A stretch of DNA of 64,000 bases from Persicimonas caeni. GTDB lineage: Bacteria; Myxococcota_A; Bradymonadia; Bradymonadales; Bradymonadaceae. The notes below the pieces were generated by a model. The model had not been told where the DNA came from, made no database searches, and saw only the letters and a list, made by a program, of their open reading frames with translations. This document shows, piece by piece, positions 37,141-53,327 of the stretch. A program made the translations under genes and the position numbers. The stretch spans positions 5,669,074 through 5,733,073 of the forward strand of contig NZ_CP041186.1 of the NCBI RefSeq assembly GCF_006517175.1. The letters run 5' to 3'. How positions within the stretch are numbered: position 1 is the stretch's first letter; each line of letters starts with the position of its first letter.

Positions 37141-37809
37141 TCACTGAATGAACATCGCGTCGCCCAGATAAGCGATGTCATCGACCTCCAACACGCCGGT
37201 GGTCTCGGGTTGTAGCGCTGCGCGCAGCGCCGCCATGGCGACCTTCTCGCGGCGGAGGCCGGTGGTCTCTTCGGCCCACACGCGCACCGGCGGCAGCTCA
37301 CCGGCCGCAGTCCCCAACATCCCTGCGGCGCGACCGTCTTCATCGTGCACCAGCACCGGCCGAAGGATCGCCACGGCCATGTCGAGGCCCTGGAGCGACG
37401 CCTCCCCGTCGAGCTTCGACTGCAAAAAGCCGTGGGGCATCGCCGGCGGGACCTTGCCGGCGGACAACATGACGAATTTGGGCACGCCCGCCTGCTCGGC
37501 GGCCCGGGCGGCCTGCTGCACCGAATGGCGGTGCAGGCGCCTGTAGGTTTGCTCGTTGGCGGGATCTTCGGCGGCGATGCCCACGCTGTGAACCAAAGCC
37601 TCGCACCCGGCGAGATGCGCCGACCACGATTCGACGTCGCCTACGTCGGCGCTCACCCAGTCGACCCCCTCGACCCATGGTTCGTCGATGGGCGGGCGGC
37701 CTCCGCGCGACACACTGACCACGCGGTGACCCATAGCGACCGCGAGGCGACAAATCTCGGCGCCGATAAAACCACTGCCGCCGAGGACACACACCTTGAA
37801 CCGATCCAT
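37141..37809 (-). CDS. NAD(P)-binding SDR-like protein
   Basis: 222 aa; ATG 37809 with AAGGAG 5 nt upstream; the open frame to 37890 is not used. Rossmann fold opening VCVLGGSGFIGAEICRLAVA (GGSGFIG). The product resembles atypical SDRs such as NDUFA9-like or YwnB-like proteins: no Tyr-x-x-x-Lys pair is clear, with SAGKVPPAMPHGFLQSKLDGE in its place. A short hairpin (GCGGGC/GCCCGC, 37046-37060) lies 80 bp past the stop. The substrate is unknown. Confidence 0.75.
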   Translation of the reverse strand: MDRFKVCVLGGSGFIGAEICRLAVAMGHRVVSVSRGGRPPIDEPWVEGVDWVSADVGDVESWSAHLAGCEALVHSVGIAAEDPANEQTYRRLHRHSVQQAARAAEQAGVPKFVMLSAGKVPPAMPHGFLQSKLDGEASLQGLDMAVAILRPVLVHDEDGRAAGMLGTAAGELPPVRVWAEETTGLRREKVAMAALRAALQPETTGVLEVDDIAYLGDAMFIQ

Positions 37810-38034
37810 TGAAACTCCTTGTGGTGACGAACAATCAAGCGCGCCAACTCCGAATTCTTCATTGACGCGGCGCGGCGTCATTGGCCACACTTGGCCGTGG
37901 CGATGACCCGCAACTCATCTGCCTCAGCGCGACCGACACCCCCCTGCGGTTCGGTAGTACGACTGGGACGGAAGCATATGAATCACCCCGCCGAGTCGAC
38001 ACTGGCAGGTGGCACGGAAACCTAAGGCACATCC

Positions 38035-39432
38035 ATGGCCAAATATATCCCCATTGGAGATCCGATAAACGAATCGGAGCGAGACGGTATTCGGCAACTA
38101 CGCGATCAACTGCCCGATCACTATATTGTGATCGGCAATTTCGAGCTGCAGTTGCCCCGGCGCAAGAACACCCTCGAGTACGACGCGGTCGTGGTCGGGG
38201 AGTGGGGGCTTTATGCCGTCGAGATCCGCGGCTGGGACGGGACCATCCGTGGAGACATCCGCCGATGGGAGCTCGAATGGGGCCGCGTCGAAAACCCGTT
38301 TATTCGCATCGAGCGCAAAGCCAAGGCCTTGCGAGATCTGCTCGTGCGATCCGTGTCCGATTTTCCTGACGAGCTCTTTTGTGAGGCGGTCGTTTTTCTG
38401 ACCGGCGACGACGTCGACGTGCAGGTCAAAGACGAGCGCAACCGACGGCTGCTGTTGCCCGGTCAGCTCTACGACTTCTTCGTCGACCGCAAGCGCATGA
38501 TCCAGCGCGGCCCCGGCCCGCTGCTCGACGCGACCATGCGCAAGCGCATCGTCGACGCGATCAGCCCGCTGGCCAGCCCGCGATCGCCGCTTCCGGTGAT
38601 CCAGAACTTCGAGGTCGAGACCGAACTGGCCGCCGACACCGCGCCGTACCGCGAGTTTATCGGCCGCCACAAGCTGCTCCAGGCGCGCGGTAAAGTGCGC
38701 ATCAAGGCCTACTCCATCGATCCGCTGCTCCCCCGAGCCGAGCGCGAGGCCGAGTACAACCGGGCGGCGCGTGATATGGAGGCGCTGACGCAGCTCGAGG
38801 ACAACGCCTATGTGGCGCGTCCCTACGAGATGCTGCAGGACAAAGAGGACGAGCTGACCTTCTATCTGGTCAGCGAGTGGGTCGGGCCGACCACGCTGCG
38901 AAGCTATATCGAGCAGACCGACTACGACGCCCTCGACGCCTCGAAGCGCGAGGAGTTCGGTCGCTTTGCCAAGCACCTGCTCAAGGCGATCTCGTTCATG
39001 CACAGCCGCGACATCATCCACCGCAACTTGCATCCGGGGGTGATCTACCTGACCAACAGCGAAGAAGGCGTACCTCTGAAGATCGCCGACTTCGATTACG
39101 CGCGGGTAGCCAACCTGAAGTCGATCGCCGGCCAGATCAGCGATCTGGGCACCGAGGGATACGCGGCCCCCGAGCTTTGGATGGAGGATGGCTACGACTT
39201 TCGCGTCGACATCTTCTCGGCCGGGGTGATCCTGTACGAACTGTTCACCGGTCGGTACTTCTACGCCGATCTGCCCGAGATGCTGCGCCACGACGAGGTG
39301 TGGCAGGAAAAGCGCGAGCTTCTCGACGATCCCATCCTGCGATCGCTGCTCGACAAGATGGTCTCCTCCGATCCCGACGCGCGCAGTGTGGGGCTCCAAG
39401 AGGCCCTGGAGCACTTCGACGCGCAGGGTTGA
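38035..39432 (+). CDS. NERD-domain protein with pseudokinase-like kinase domain
   Basis: 465 aa; ATG 38035, with AAGG 7 nt upstream. Residues ~10-120 form a NERD (nuclease-related) domain: NTLEYDAVVVGEWGLYAVEIRGW keeps the D...E-x-R core. Residues ~215-460 are a Ser/Thr kinase fold: K224 in GKVRIKAY, the DIIHRNLHPGVIYL loop and IADFDYA (D352-F-D354). The catalytic HRD Asp is Asn331, DFG is DFD, and no glycine-rich loop is seen, so catalysis is doubtful. NERD-kinase proteins occur in defence and stress loci (PglW of BREX), but none of the other genes of those systems are here. Function inferred only. Confidence 0.8.
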   Translation: MAKYIPIGDPINESERDGIRQLRDQLPDHYIVIGNFELQLPRRKNTLEYDAVVVGEWGLYAVEIRGWDGTIRGDIRRWELEWGRVENPFIRIERKAKALRDLLVRSVSDFPDELFCEAVVFLTGDDVDVQVKDERNRRLLLPGQLYDFFVDRKRMIQRGPGPLLDATMRKRIVDAISPLASPRSPLPVIQNFEVETELAADTAPYREFIGRHKLLQARGKVRIKAYSIDPLLPRAEREAEYNRAARDMEALTQLEDNAYVARPYEMLQDKEDELTFYLVSEWVGPTTLRSYIEQTDYDALDASKREEFGRFAKHLLKAISFMHSRDIIHRNLHPGVIYLTNSEEGVPLKIADFDYARVANLKSIAGQISDLGTEGYAAPELWMEDGYDFRVDIFSAGVILYELFTGRYFYADLPEMLRHDEVWQEKRELLDDPILRSLLDKMVSSDPDARSVGLQEALEHFDAQG

Positions 39433-40068
39433 GCCGCGCGCGGACAAAATTTTGATTCCTTGGAATAGGGCGGGCGAAAAACCGTTTGACACAAAGGTGT
39501 AGTACTCTTACAGTTACTCGCCTTGATTCGGACGCGATCCAGGCACCATTGTATGTTGATGGCGTTCGAAAACTGAAGTGAGAAGAGCTCTTCACGAGTT
39601 GTTTGACAGAGCACCTGGCTGCCTCAACCGCGCCAGCCGGGTGTCACAAGGGGGCTACCCGCGGGTTCCGGCATCGCGACTTGTCAACTCGTCCACGATA
39701 TGTTCAAAGGTGGGCGCGTTTGCGATGGGCAGGAGCCTGCTTCCGTTGCAACCCGTGAGTTGCACGGCAACCGTAGGTAGCCTGCCGCGCGGGGATCCCA
39801 ATTACGATATGTTCGATCTCGAGTCGATGCAAATCGAAAATCTTCACAGTGCGCGCTCAATCCCCACTCAAGAAGCGGTCCCGGTCGCTCATCCAGCGTT
39901 CGTCTGGCGCCGGCCGCCTGTTGTGCCGTTAGGCCAGCCTGACAGGCCCCTCTGACGCGCGACCCAGCAACACAAGATCGATCACGCGGCTGACGCCACG
40001 GCCCCCGGCCTGGCGCTTGCCGCGCTACTGCAAGAGACATAGCTCAGCAGAACCCTTAAGGAGAGATG
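39433..40068 (+). promoter_or_regulatory. Non-coding rpoB upstream region with a sigma-70-like promoter
   Basis: About 636 bp without a convincing gene. TTGACA (39486-39491), 17 bp, TACAGT (39509-39514) form a good sigma-70-like promoter, so the rpoB leader would be roughly 550 nt. The 126-codon plus-strand frame at 39578-39955 lacks SD, composition or family evidence. The usual rplJ-rplL genes are not upstream. AAGGAG at 40058-40063 serves rpoB. No L10-leader or riboswitch core was recognised. Confidence 0.6.
39486..39514 (+). promoter_or_regulatory. Sigma-70-like promoter upstream of rpoBC
   Basis: TTGACA at 39486-39491 (perfect -35), a 17-bp spacer and TACAGT at 39509-39514 (four of six -10 matches). 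It lies 554 bp before the rpoB start, so transcription would begin near 39521. It is the best sigma-70 match noticed in the window. Confidence 0.6.
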
Positions 40069-44289
<4,221 letters not shown>

Positions 44290-44306
44290 CGAACGCCACA
44301 CGCACT

Positions 44307-44357
44307 CAACGCGCAGGGCCTGACCTCCACAGTTAGAGGCACGGGCCCTGCGAGTTG
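44307..44357 (+). promoter_or_regulatory. Stem-loop in the rpoB-rpoC gap
   Basis: CAACGCGCAGGGCC (44307-44320) pairs with GGCCCTGCGAGTTG (44344-44357), a 14-bp stem with one mismatch and a 23-nt loop. No U-run. It could be an RNase processing or partial attenuation site between the two large subunit genes. Confidence 0.6.
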
Positions 44358-44399
44358 CGGCTACTCAAGAGATTTACTCAGCCGTCAAGGGAGGCTGCT

Positions 44400-48557
<4,158 letters not shown>

Positions 48558-48584
48558 GTTGAAGTGCCCGCGCTGAGCGAATAG

Positions 48585-48621
48585 AAAAGGCCGCGTCCGT
48601 TGGTTCGGACGCGGCTTTTTT
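48585..48621 (+). terminator. Intrinsic terminator after rpoC
   Basis: AAAA, GCCGCGTCCG (48590-48599), loop TTGGTT, CGGACGCGGC (48606-48615) and six Ts. A perfect 10-bp GC-rich stem with a T-run, ending the rpoBC operon. Confidence 0.95.
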
Positions 48622-48737
48622 ATGGCGCACTCCCCGATGGGGTTGAATATTTGAGCTGACGGTGATGTTTGAGTTACGAGTCCAACCCGGTATCGTAGTC
48701 AGCCGATCTGTGTAGCAGGAGCCTGTGGGGCAACTCG

Positions 48738-49622
48738 ATGAGTGAGAATGAAGAAGAATTGAACGACGACGAGCTTAATTCGCTGCTCGCCGATCTCGAG
48801 AGTCGCGCGGATAGCGGCGGAGGCGGGGGTGCGTCGTCGGCGGATGACGACGAAGATCTCGAGGCCTTCTTGGCGCGCCTCGAGTCGGAAGAGTCGTCGT
48901 CGGGTGGAGCCCAAACGGGCGGGGCCAAGAAGGTCGCGACCAAAGAGAAGGACGACGACCTCGACGCCCGATTCGCTGAGCTCGACAACCTGCAGCCGGA
49001 CGACTTGCCGGCGAAGACGCCGGACAAGAAGAGCAAAAAGGCGAAGAAAAGGAGTAAGAAGAGCAAAAAGGGCGAGGAGAGCACCGAGCTCGCCAAGAGC
49101 GACGCTGAAGCCGGCGAGGAGGGCGAAAAGGCCCCTTCGAAGGGCGCGGTGGTCGCCAAGGTGGCTGCCAAGTGGCTGTTGATGGCGCTGCCGGTGATCG
49201 TGCTGACGTGGGTGGTCGGTGCGTTCTTGGCCAACTGGGTGTCGGCCGGCTGGCTCATCGCCGCCGTCGCGCTCGTCTTCGCGCTGGGCGTGCCCGCCCT
49301 GGCGAGTCATTTCGTCAAGAAGGGAAAATTTGCGTGGTGGGCGGCCGGCGCCGGCGTCTTGCTCACCGTCGCGTTGACCGCGCCGATGCCTCAGACCGCC
49401 GGAGAGACGCTTGTGCGCTACGGCCACTGGCCCGCCTCGGCGGTCTCAGAGCTGGCCGGCTGGGAGACGGACAACACCCTTGTGGGCATCAACTCGACGG
49501 TGGCCAGCTGGCTCGGCGGGCTGCTCTACTCCGGCGAGGTTGCGCCGGCTGAACTCGGCACTGATCATCCGCTCGATCCTGACGCCGCGCCCGAGTCTGC
49601 GGAGACTCCGACTGAGCCGTAG
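48738..49622 (+). CDS. Membrane protein with acidic/lysine-rich cytoplasmic N-terminus
   Basis: 294 aa; ATG 48738, SD weak and distant. Residues 1-~130 are low complexity: acidic (NEEELNDDELNSLLADLESRA) then Lys-rich (KKSKKAKKRSKKSKK). From ~135 come four hydrophobic segments (KWLLMALPVIVLTWVVGAFL; GWLIAAVALVFALGVPALA; FAWWAAGAGVLLTVALTA; VGINSTVASWLGGLLYSG). No family recognised. The end is acidic. It lies between rpoC's terminator and a palindromic repeat, so it is probably its own transcript. Confidence 0.65.
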   Translation: MSENEEELNDDELNSLLADLESRADSGGGGGASSADDDEDLEAFLARLESEESSSGGAQTGGAKKVATKEKDDDLDARFAELDNLQPDDLPAKTPDKKSKKAKKRSKKSKKGEESTELAKSDAEAGEEGEKAPSKGAVVAKVAAKWLLMALPVIVLTWVVGAFLANWVSAGWLIAAVALVFALGVPALASHFVKKGKFAWWAAGAGVLLTVALTAPMPQTAGETLVRYGHWPASAVSELAGWETDNTLVGINSTVASWLGGLLYSGEVAPAELGTDHPLDPDAAPESAETPTEP

Positions 49623-49650
49623 GGTGCGCCTTGTTATTGAGTAGAGTCTA

Positions 49651-49781
49651 CCTTGCAGGTGAGCGACGCCATCTACTTAAGCATCTAAAGATTTCGGAGC
49701 TGCGAATCGTCACGACGCGACAACTCGCAACCCCGAAATCCTTAACTGCCCAAATAGCGGGCCCTGCTACTCTGCAGGGCC
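49651..49781. repeat. Diverged third member of the palindromic repeat family
   Basis: CCTTGCAGGTGAGCGACGCC (49651) resembles the inverse right end of copy B (CCTTGCAGGTGAGTGGCGCC), and the right end ...AAATAGCGGGCCCTGC to 49781 resembles its other TIR. The interior differs but is again a near-perfect inverted repeat (AAGATTTCGGAGCTGCGA / TCGCAACCCCGAAATCCTT). A GGCCCTGC/GCAGGGCC hairpin (49760-49781) may act as a terminator between convergent genes. Confidence 0.6.
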
Positions 49782-49790
49782 TTCGCTTTG

Positions 49791-50537
49791 TTAGACAAGC
49801 GCTTCGAAACTCTCGATGACCGGAAACGGATTCTCCGACAACTCGGCGTTGCCCGGACGCTTCGACACCGCCACCTTCATCCCCGCCTCGTTGGCCGCCT
49901 CGGCCTCTTGGAGGTTGTCGGTGACGAAGAGCACGTCGCCGGGCTGCTCGCCGATTTCCTGGCTGATCGTGCGGTAGCTGTCAGCCTCTTTTTTGTTGCC
50001 GGTGTGGGTGTCGAAATAGCCCGACAGCTGGTCGCGCAGGTCGCCTTCCTCGGTATATTCGAACAACAGCTTTTGAGCTTCGACGCTGCCCGACGAGTAG
50101 ATGTAGACGGGCGCGCCGCGCTCGTTCCAGGTGCGCAACGCCGCGGGCACATCGTCGAATAGCGGCGCCTTCAGCTCGCCATTCTGATAGCCGGAGCGCC
50201 AGATGCGGCCCTGGAGCGACTTGAGTCCGGAGTGTTTTTTGTCGTTGTCGATCGCCCAGTTGATGCGCTCGATGACCTCCGATTTGAAGGCCTCGACGTT
50301 GCTCTGATCTTCGCCTTCGCCGGTGGGGCGGCCCTTGTCGTCGCGCGGCTCTTGGGCAAAGTGCTCGATGAGCGTCTGGAGATCCTCTTGGACGTTCGGG
50401 TCGCTCCAGTGCTGCTCCAGGTAATTCTGCAACTCGCGTTGGGCGTAGGGAAAGAGCACCTCGTAGACGAAGTGGACCGGAGTGGTCGTACCTTCGATGT
50501 CGAGGAGGACGGCCTTGTAATCGGTCAGCTCAGACAT
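49791..50537 (-). CDS. mtnC: Enolase-phosphatase E1 (methionine salvage)
   Basis: 248 aa; ATG 50537 (MSELTDYK) with GGGAG 6 nt upstream; the open frame to 50594 is not used. HAD hydrolase: motif I as DIEGTTTP (D13, E15; MtnC has DIEGT), motif II YSSGSVEAQKLL and motif III/IV around VTDNLQEAEAANEAGM. It turns 2,3-diketo-5-methylthiopentyl-1-phosphate into acireductone in the methionine salvage pathway. The other mtn genes are not in the window. Size fits MtnC. Confidence 0.92.
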   Translation of the reverse strand: MSELTDYKAVLLDIEGTTTPVHFVYEVLFPYAQRELQNYLEQHWSDPNVQEDLQTLIEHFAQEPRDDKGRPTGEGEDQSNVEAFKSEVIERINWAIDNDKKHSGLKSLQGRIWRSGYQNGELKAPLFDDVPAALRTWNERGAPVYIYSSGSVEAQKLLFEYTEEGDLRDQLSGYFDTHTGNKKEADSYRTISQEIGEQPGDVLFVTDNLQEAEAANEAGMKVAVSKRPGNAELSENPFPVIESFEALV

Positions 50538-50692
50538 GCGGTTCTCCCAAGATAAAGAGTGAGCAAGCCACCAGTGAATGTAAGGATCGAACAACCAGTG
50601 GAAAAATCAAATGTTTGGAACGGCTCCAAACTCCGAGTACAATGAAGGATGACTTGGGTGCCCCATCCAAGGCTCGGGGCTTTTCGGAATCA

Positions 50693-50725
50693 GCCTCGTA
50701 CAAAGATTTGTTAGATGTACGAGGC
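50693..50725 (-). terminator. Perfect 9-bp hairpin after the small lipoprotein gene
   Basis: GCCTCGTAC (50693-50701) pairs with GTACGAGGC (50717-50725) across 15 nt, 8 bp past the stop of the minus-strand lipoprotein. No T-run follows, so it may only stabilise the mRNA end. Confidence 0.45.
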
Positions 50726-50733
50726 ACATTGAC

Positions 50734-51027
50734 TCAATCGTGAGTCTCGGCAGTCTGGAGGGTGCGCGCGCAGCTTGCCATCGGATTAGGCTCGCTGTCC
50801 AGCAGCTGACGTGCCCGCTTCCCTTCGGCGGTGTCTGAATGCTGCTCGGCAAGACGGCTCAGCAGCATCTGCCATGCATCCGCATCGTGTCGGCGACAGG
50901 CGTCGTGGGCGAGCTCGAGGAGCTCTGGTGGCGCGGCATCGACGGGCTTCCCCTGGTGCGGATAGCATCCTGTAGGGCCCGTCAGGGTCAGCAGGGCGAG
51001 GAGCAACAACGGTGAACAAAGGCGCAT
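50734..51027 (-). CDS. Small lipoprotein of unknown function
   Basis: 97 aa. ATG 51027; no clear SD. Signal peptide MRLCSPLLLLALLTLTGPTGC with a GPTGC lipobox-like end. The ~77-residue mature part is Ala-rich and mostly helical (LELAHDACRRHDADAWQMLLSRLAEQ), with three cysteines. It may be TPR-like and short. A 9-bp hairpin follows at 50693. Divergent from the amidotransferase gene at 51164. Function unknown; possibly a real gene of lineage-specific type. Confidence 0.6.
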   Translation of the reverse strand: MRLCSPLLLLALLTLTGPTGCYPHQGKPVDAAPPELLELAHDACRRHDADAWQMLLSRLAEQHSDTAEGKRARQLLDSEPNPMASCARTLQTAETHD

Positions 51028-51163
51028 GATCGTTGTCGAAAGGATTCAACTTAGGACACCCCTCGTGGCAGGGGCCATATCAATGTCCTAACAGCAGTAT
51101 CGCGAAGTTCACAAGCGCCAATCGTGTTGATGCTTGGAGCGAGCGCAAACAAGGAGTAGCAAT

Positions 51164-52009
51164 ATGTCCCGGTTGCTCGGCTATATGTGCAGTGACGATA
51201 GTTTGACCCCCTACGCCATGGAAGAGGTGCGCCAGCAGGCTTGGCTCGATGAAGCCAACCAGCCGGCGAGCCTGGGCTTTGGGTGGGTTCAAGAGAGTCG
51301 TACCCTGCTTCGCAAGCACCCCAGTCAATCGAGCGAGCCGGTCGACGTGCTCGGCTTGCTCGCTGATATCCCCGCGCGGGCCATCGTCGGTCACATGCGC
51401 GAAAACCTCGACGGCGCGGTCGACTCACTCGATCTGCAGCCGTTTCGATTCCGTAAGTGGGTCTACTCGCAGAGCGGCCAGGTGCCGCGCATGGAGGAGT
51501 TCCGCGACGAATTGGTGGCCCGAACGCCCGACCACATCCGGCGCAATATTGCCGGTAAGACCGGTGCCGAGGTCGTCTTCCACCGCTTCTACCACTGGCT
51601 GAAGAAGACCGGCGCACTCACCCCGAGCCGCGCCCAGGGCCGGCGGGCCGCGCAGGCACTGGCGGCGACGGTCGACGAGCTCGAAGAGCAGGCGCATTCG
51701 GCCGGCTTCGAGGGTCCGCTATCGCTCGACATCGTGGCCGCCACCGAACGTCTGGTGGTCGCCGCACGTTTGGGCGATCCGATTCATTACCGGGTCTTCG
51801 ACGGCATGGAGCAACCCGGCGAGGAGCCGCTGTTTGCGGGCCATCGGCCCAAGCAGATCAAGCACCCGCACTTCAAGGGCGTCTTTTTGGGGAGTAAGCT
51901 TCGTCCGGAAGCGGACGGTTGGCGGGAACTCTCCGAGCGCAGCGTGATGTGGGTCGACGGCTCCTGGGAGGCGAAGACCGCCACGCTCGAAGAGTTGTTG
52001 GAGCGTTAG
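51164..52009 (+). CDS. Class II glutamine amidotransferase-like protein with Ser2 instead of Cys2
   Basis: 281 aa; ATG 51164, with AAGGAG 7 nt upstream; the open frame begins at 51134. The N-terminus MSRLLGYMC parallels the MCRHLGYLG of EgtC/GATase_6 proteins, and AIVGHMREN with LDLQPFRF matches the glutamine-binding H-R/HPF block. But the nucleophile Cys2 is Ser2, so amide hydrolysis by the usual chemistry is not expected. The C-terminal 80 residues include a PEGA-free, lysine-rich region (HRPKQIKHPHFKGVFLGSKLRP). Its end overlaps the convergent PEGA gene by 4 bp. A dead or repurposed amidohydrolase; function unknown. Confidence 0.7.
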   Translation: MSRLLGYMCSDDSLTPYAMEEVRQQAWLDEANQPASLGFGWVQESRTLLRKHPSQSSEPVDVLGLLADIPARAIVGHMRENLDGAVDSLDLQPFRFRKWVYSQSGQVPRMEEFRDELVARTPDHIRRNIAGKTGAEVVFHRFYHWLKKTGALTPSRAQGRRAAQALAATVDELEEQAHSAGFEGPLSLDIVAATERLVVAARLGDPIHYRVFDGMEQPGEEPLFAGHRPKQIKHPHFKGVFLGSKLRPEADGWRELSERSVMWVDGSWEAKTATLEELLER

Positions 52010-53193
52010 AAGGTTCCTCGCAACAGAAGACCTGCCCCGTCGGCTCCGACCGACGGGCTCAAGGACATCGTGCGCGCCGGCTCTTCGTCGCCGGCGGGTA
52101 CGGTCTCCTCATCCTGCGGCTCCTCGCTGCCTCCGGCGAGCGTCTCCCAGGCCAGCAAAGTTGCGCCGCCCGTCAAAAGTGCGGTGCCCAACACTCCCAT
52201 AGTCATCCCTGCGCCGCCGGTGGCGTAGACTTCCGGGCATTCTGCGTCCGGTACACCATCGTCACAGGCGGTATCGCCGTCGATGGCTACCAGGTAGATG
52301 CCGGTGCCCAGAAGGGCCGCGCCGGTGCCCGCAGCCAGTAGTCCATAGGTGGTGCGCTGTGTGCCGAGGCGGTCAATCGCGCCGACGCCCGTGGGGACTT
52401 CGACGGCTTCCGGATCTGTACGGCTCAGGTGCACGCGAACGATGACCGGGCCTTCCGTTTGTTCGTTGACTACGATCGTCTCGATCAGCCCACCGTAACC
52501 TTCGCGTTGGAAGCGAACTTTGTGCGTACCGGGGCCAACCGCGCGGGTTACCTGCCCTTCGCCTGCCATTTGATCGTTGACGTAGATCTTGGTGTCGGCG
52601 GGCACCGCGCTGATTTGAAGCGGCACGTCGCCGGGGCTGGGCAACGCACGATCAGCTTCGGGCTCGGTCGGTTGCGGCGGCTCGGTCTCGGCCTCGGCTC
52701 GCGCGCCTTCGGGCAGGCCAGTGCCGATAAGCGCCGCCTTCATGCTCGCCAAGAAGTTGCGCTTGACCTCCGTGTGGCCACACAACTCACAAGCCCCTTT
52801 CTCGGTCTTTAGCTTGGCGCCGTTGCGAAGGTCCCAGGTCTCGATGGTCCAGTCGTAGATTTCGGCCTCGCCGGAGATTTCGACGCTCACGCCGGCCGGT
52901 GCGCCGGTGGCGTTGCCCGCCTTGGTCAAACAATCCTTGGTGAAGCAGTCTCGCGTGATCGGCGCCATCTTTCCGCGCGCGGCGTCGAACCCGATAAAGC
53001 TCCACCGGTCGACCTCGCCGAAGGCTTTGGTGACCTGCGTGCGAAGACCCTTGGCGAGATCATCTTCGATCTGGCCGGTCTCGAATTTCAGCCCGGCCAT
53101 CTGTTCGGCGTGCGCCTCGGAGGAGACAGCCAGAGATGCCAGGGAGACTGCAAAAACGACCGAAAGGTGAGCGACATTAAAGCGTCGAAGCAT
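52006..53193 (-). CDS. Exported PEGA-domain protein with C-terminal membrane hairpin
   Basis: 395 aa; ATG 53193 with GAGG 7 nt upstream. Signal peptide ending SSEAHA. Residues ~30-165 form an exported domain with Cys pairs (DCFTKDCL; CELCGH), as in Gly/Cys-rich outer-membrane proteins. Residues ~190-255 are a PEGA domain (ISAVPADTKIYVNDQMAGEGQVTRAVGPGTHKVRFQREGYG). Two hydrophobic Gly/Ala-rich segments follow (GLLAAGTGAALLGTGIYLV; GGAGMTMGVLGTALLTGGATLLAW). The TPR protein at 15836 has a like tail. Likely a surface/periplasmic protein anchored in a membrane; role unknown. Confidence 0.8.
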   Translation of the reverse strand: MLRRFNVAHLSVVFAVSLASLAVSSEAHAEQMAGLKFETGQIEDDLAKGLRTQVTKAFGEVDRWSFIGFDAARGKMAPITRDCFTKDCLTKAGNATGAPAGVSVEISGEAEIYDWTIETWDLRNGAKLKTEKGACELCGHTEVKRNFLASMKAALIGTGLPEGARAEAETEPPQPTEPEADRALPSPGDVPLQISAVPADTKIYVNDQMAGEGQVTRAVGPGTHKVRFQREGYGGLIETIVVNEQTEGPVIVRVHLSRTDPEAVEVPTGVGAIDRLGTQRTTYGLLAAGTGAALLGTGIYLVAIDGDTACDDGVPDAECPEVYATGGAGMTMGVLGTALLTGGATLLAWETLAGGSEEPQDEETVPAGDEEPARTMSLSPSVGADGAGLLLRGTF

Positions 53194-53327
53194 CAGTAAA
53201 CCTCGAACAAAAAAAATAACAAACCAGTAACCTTGGCGAGTTTAACCCCAAAGTGGCCACGCGCCAAATTCCTCTCAGTTCGACGGATTGGAGCACTGGA
53301 AATTCGAACGGAATTCCAAAGCGGCAC

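Noticed and set aside
38035-39432. Part of a BREX or other defence island
   Set aside because: No pglX, pglZ, brxC-like or other defence genes nearby; only the NERD-kinase architecture is reminiscent.
39578-39955. Possible small gene in the rpoB leader
   Set aside because: No SD, no family, no strong start, and Pro/Arg/Val mix typical of random frames.
51164-52009. Ergothioneine EgtC
   Set aside because: Ser2 replaces the nucleophile and no egtB/egtD lies nearby.
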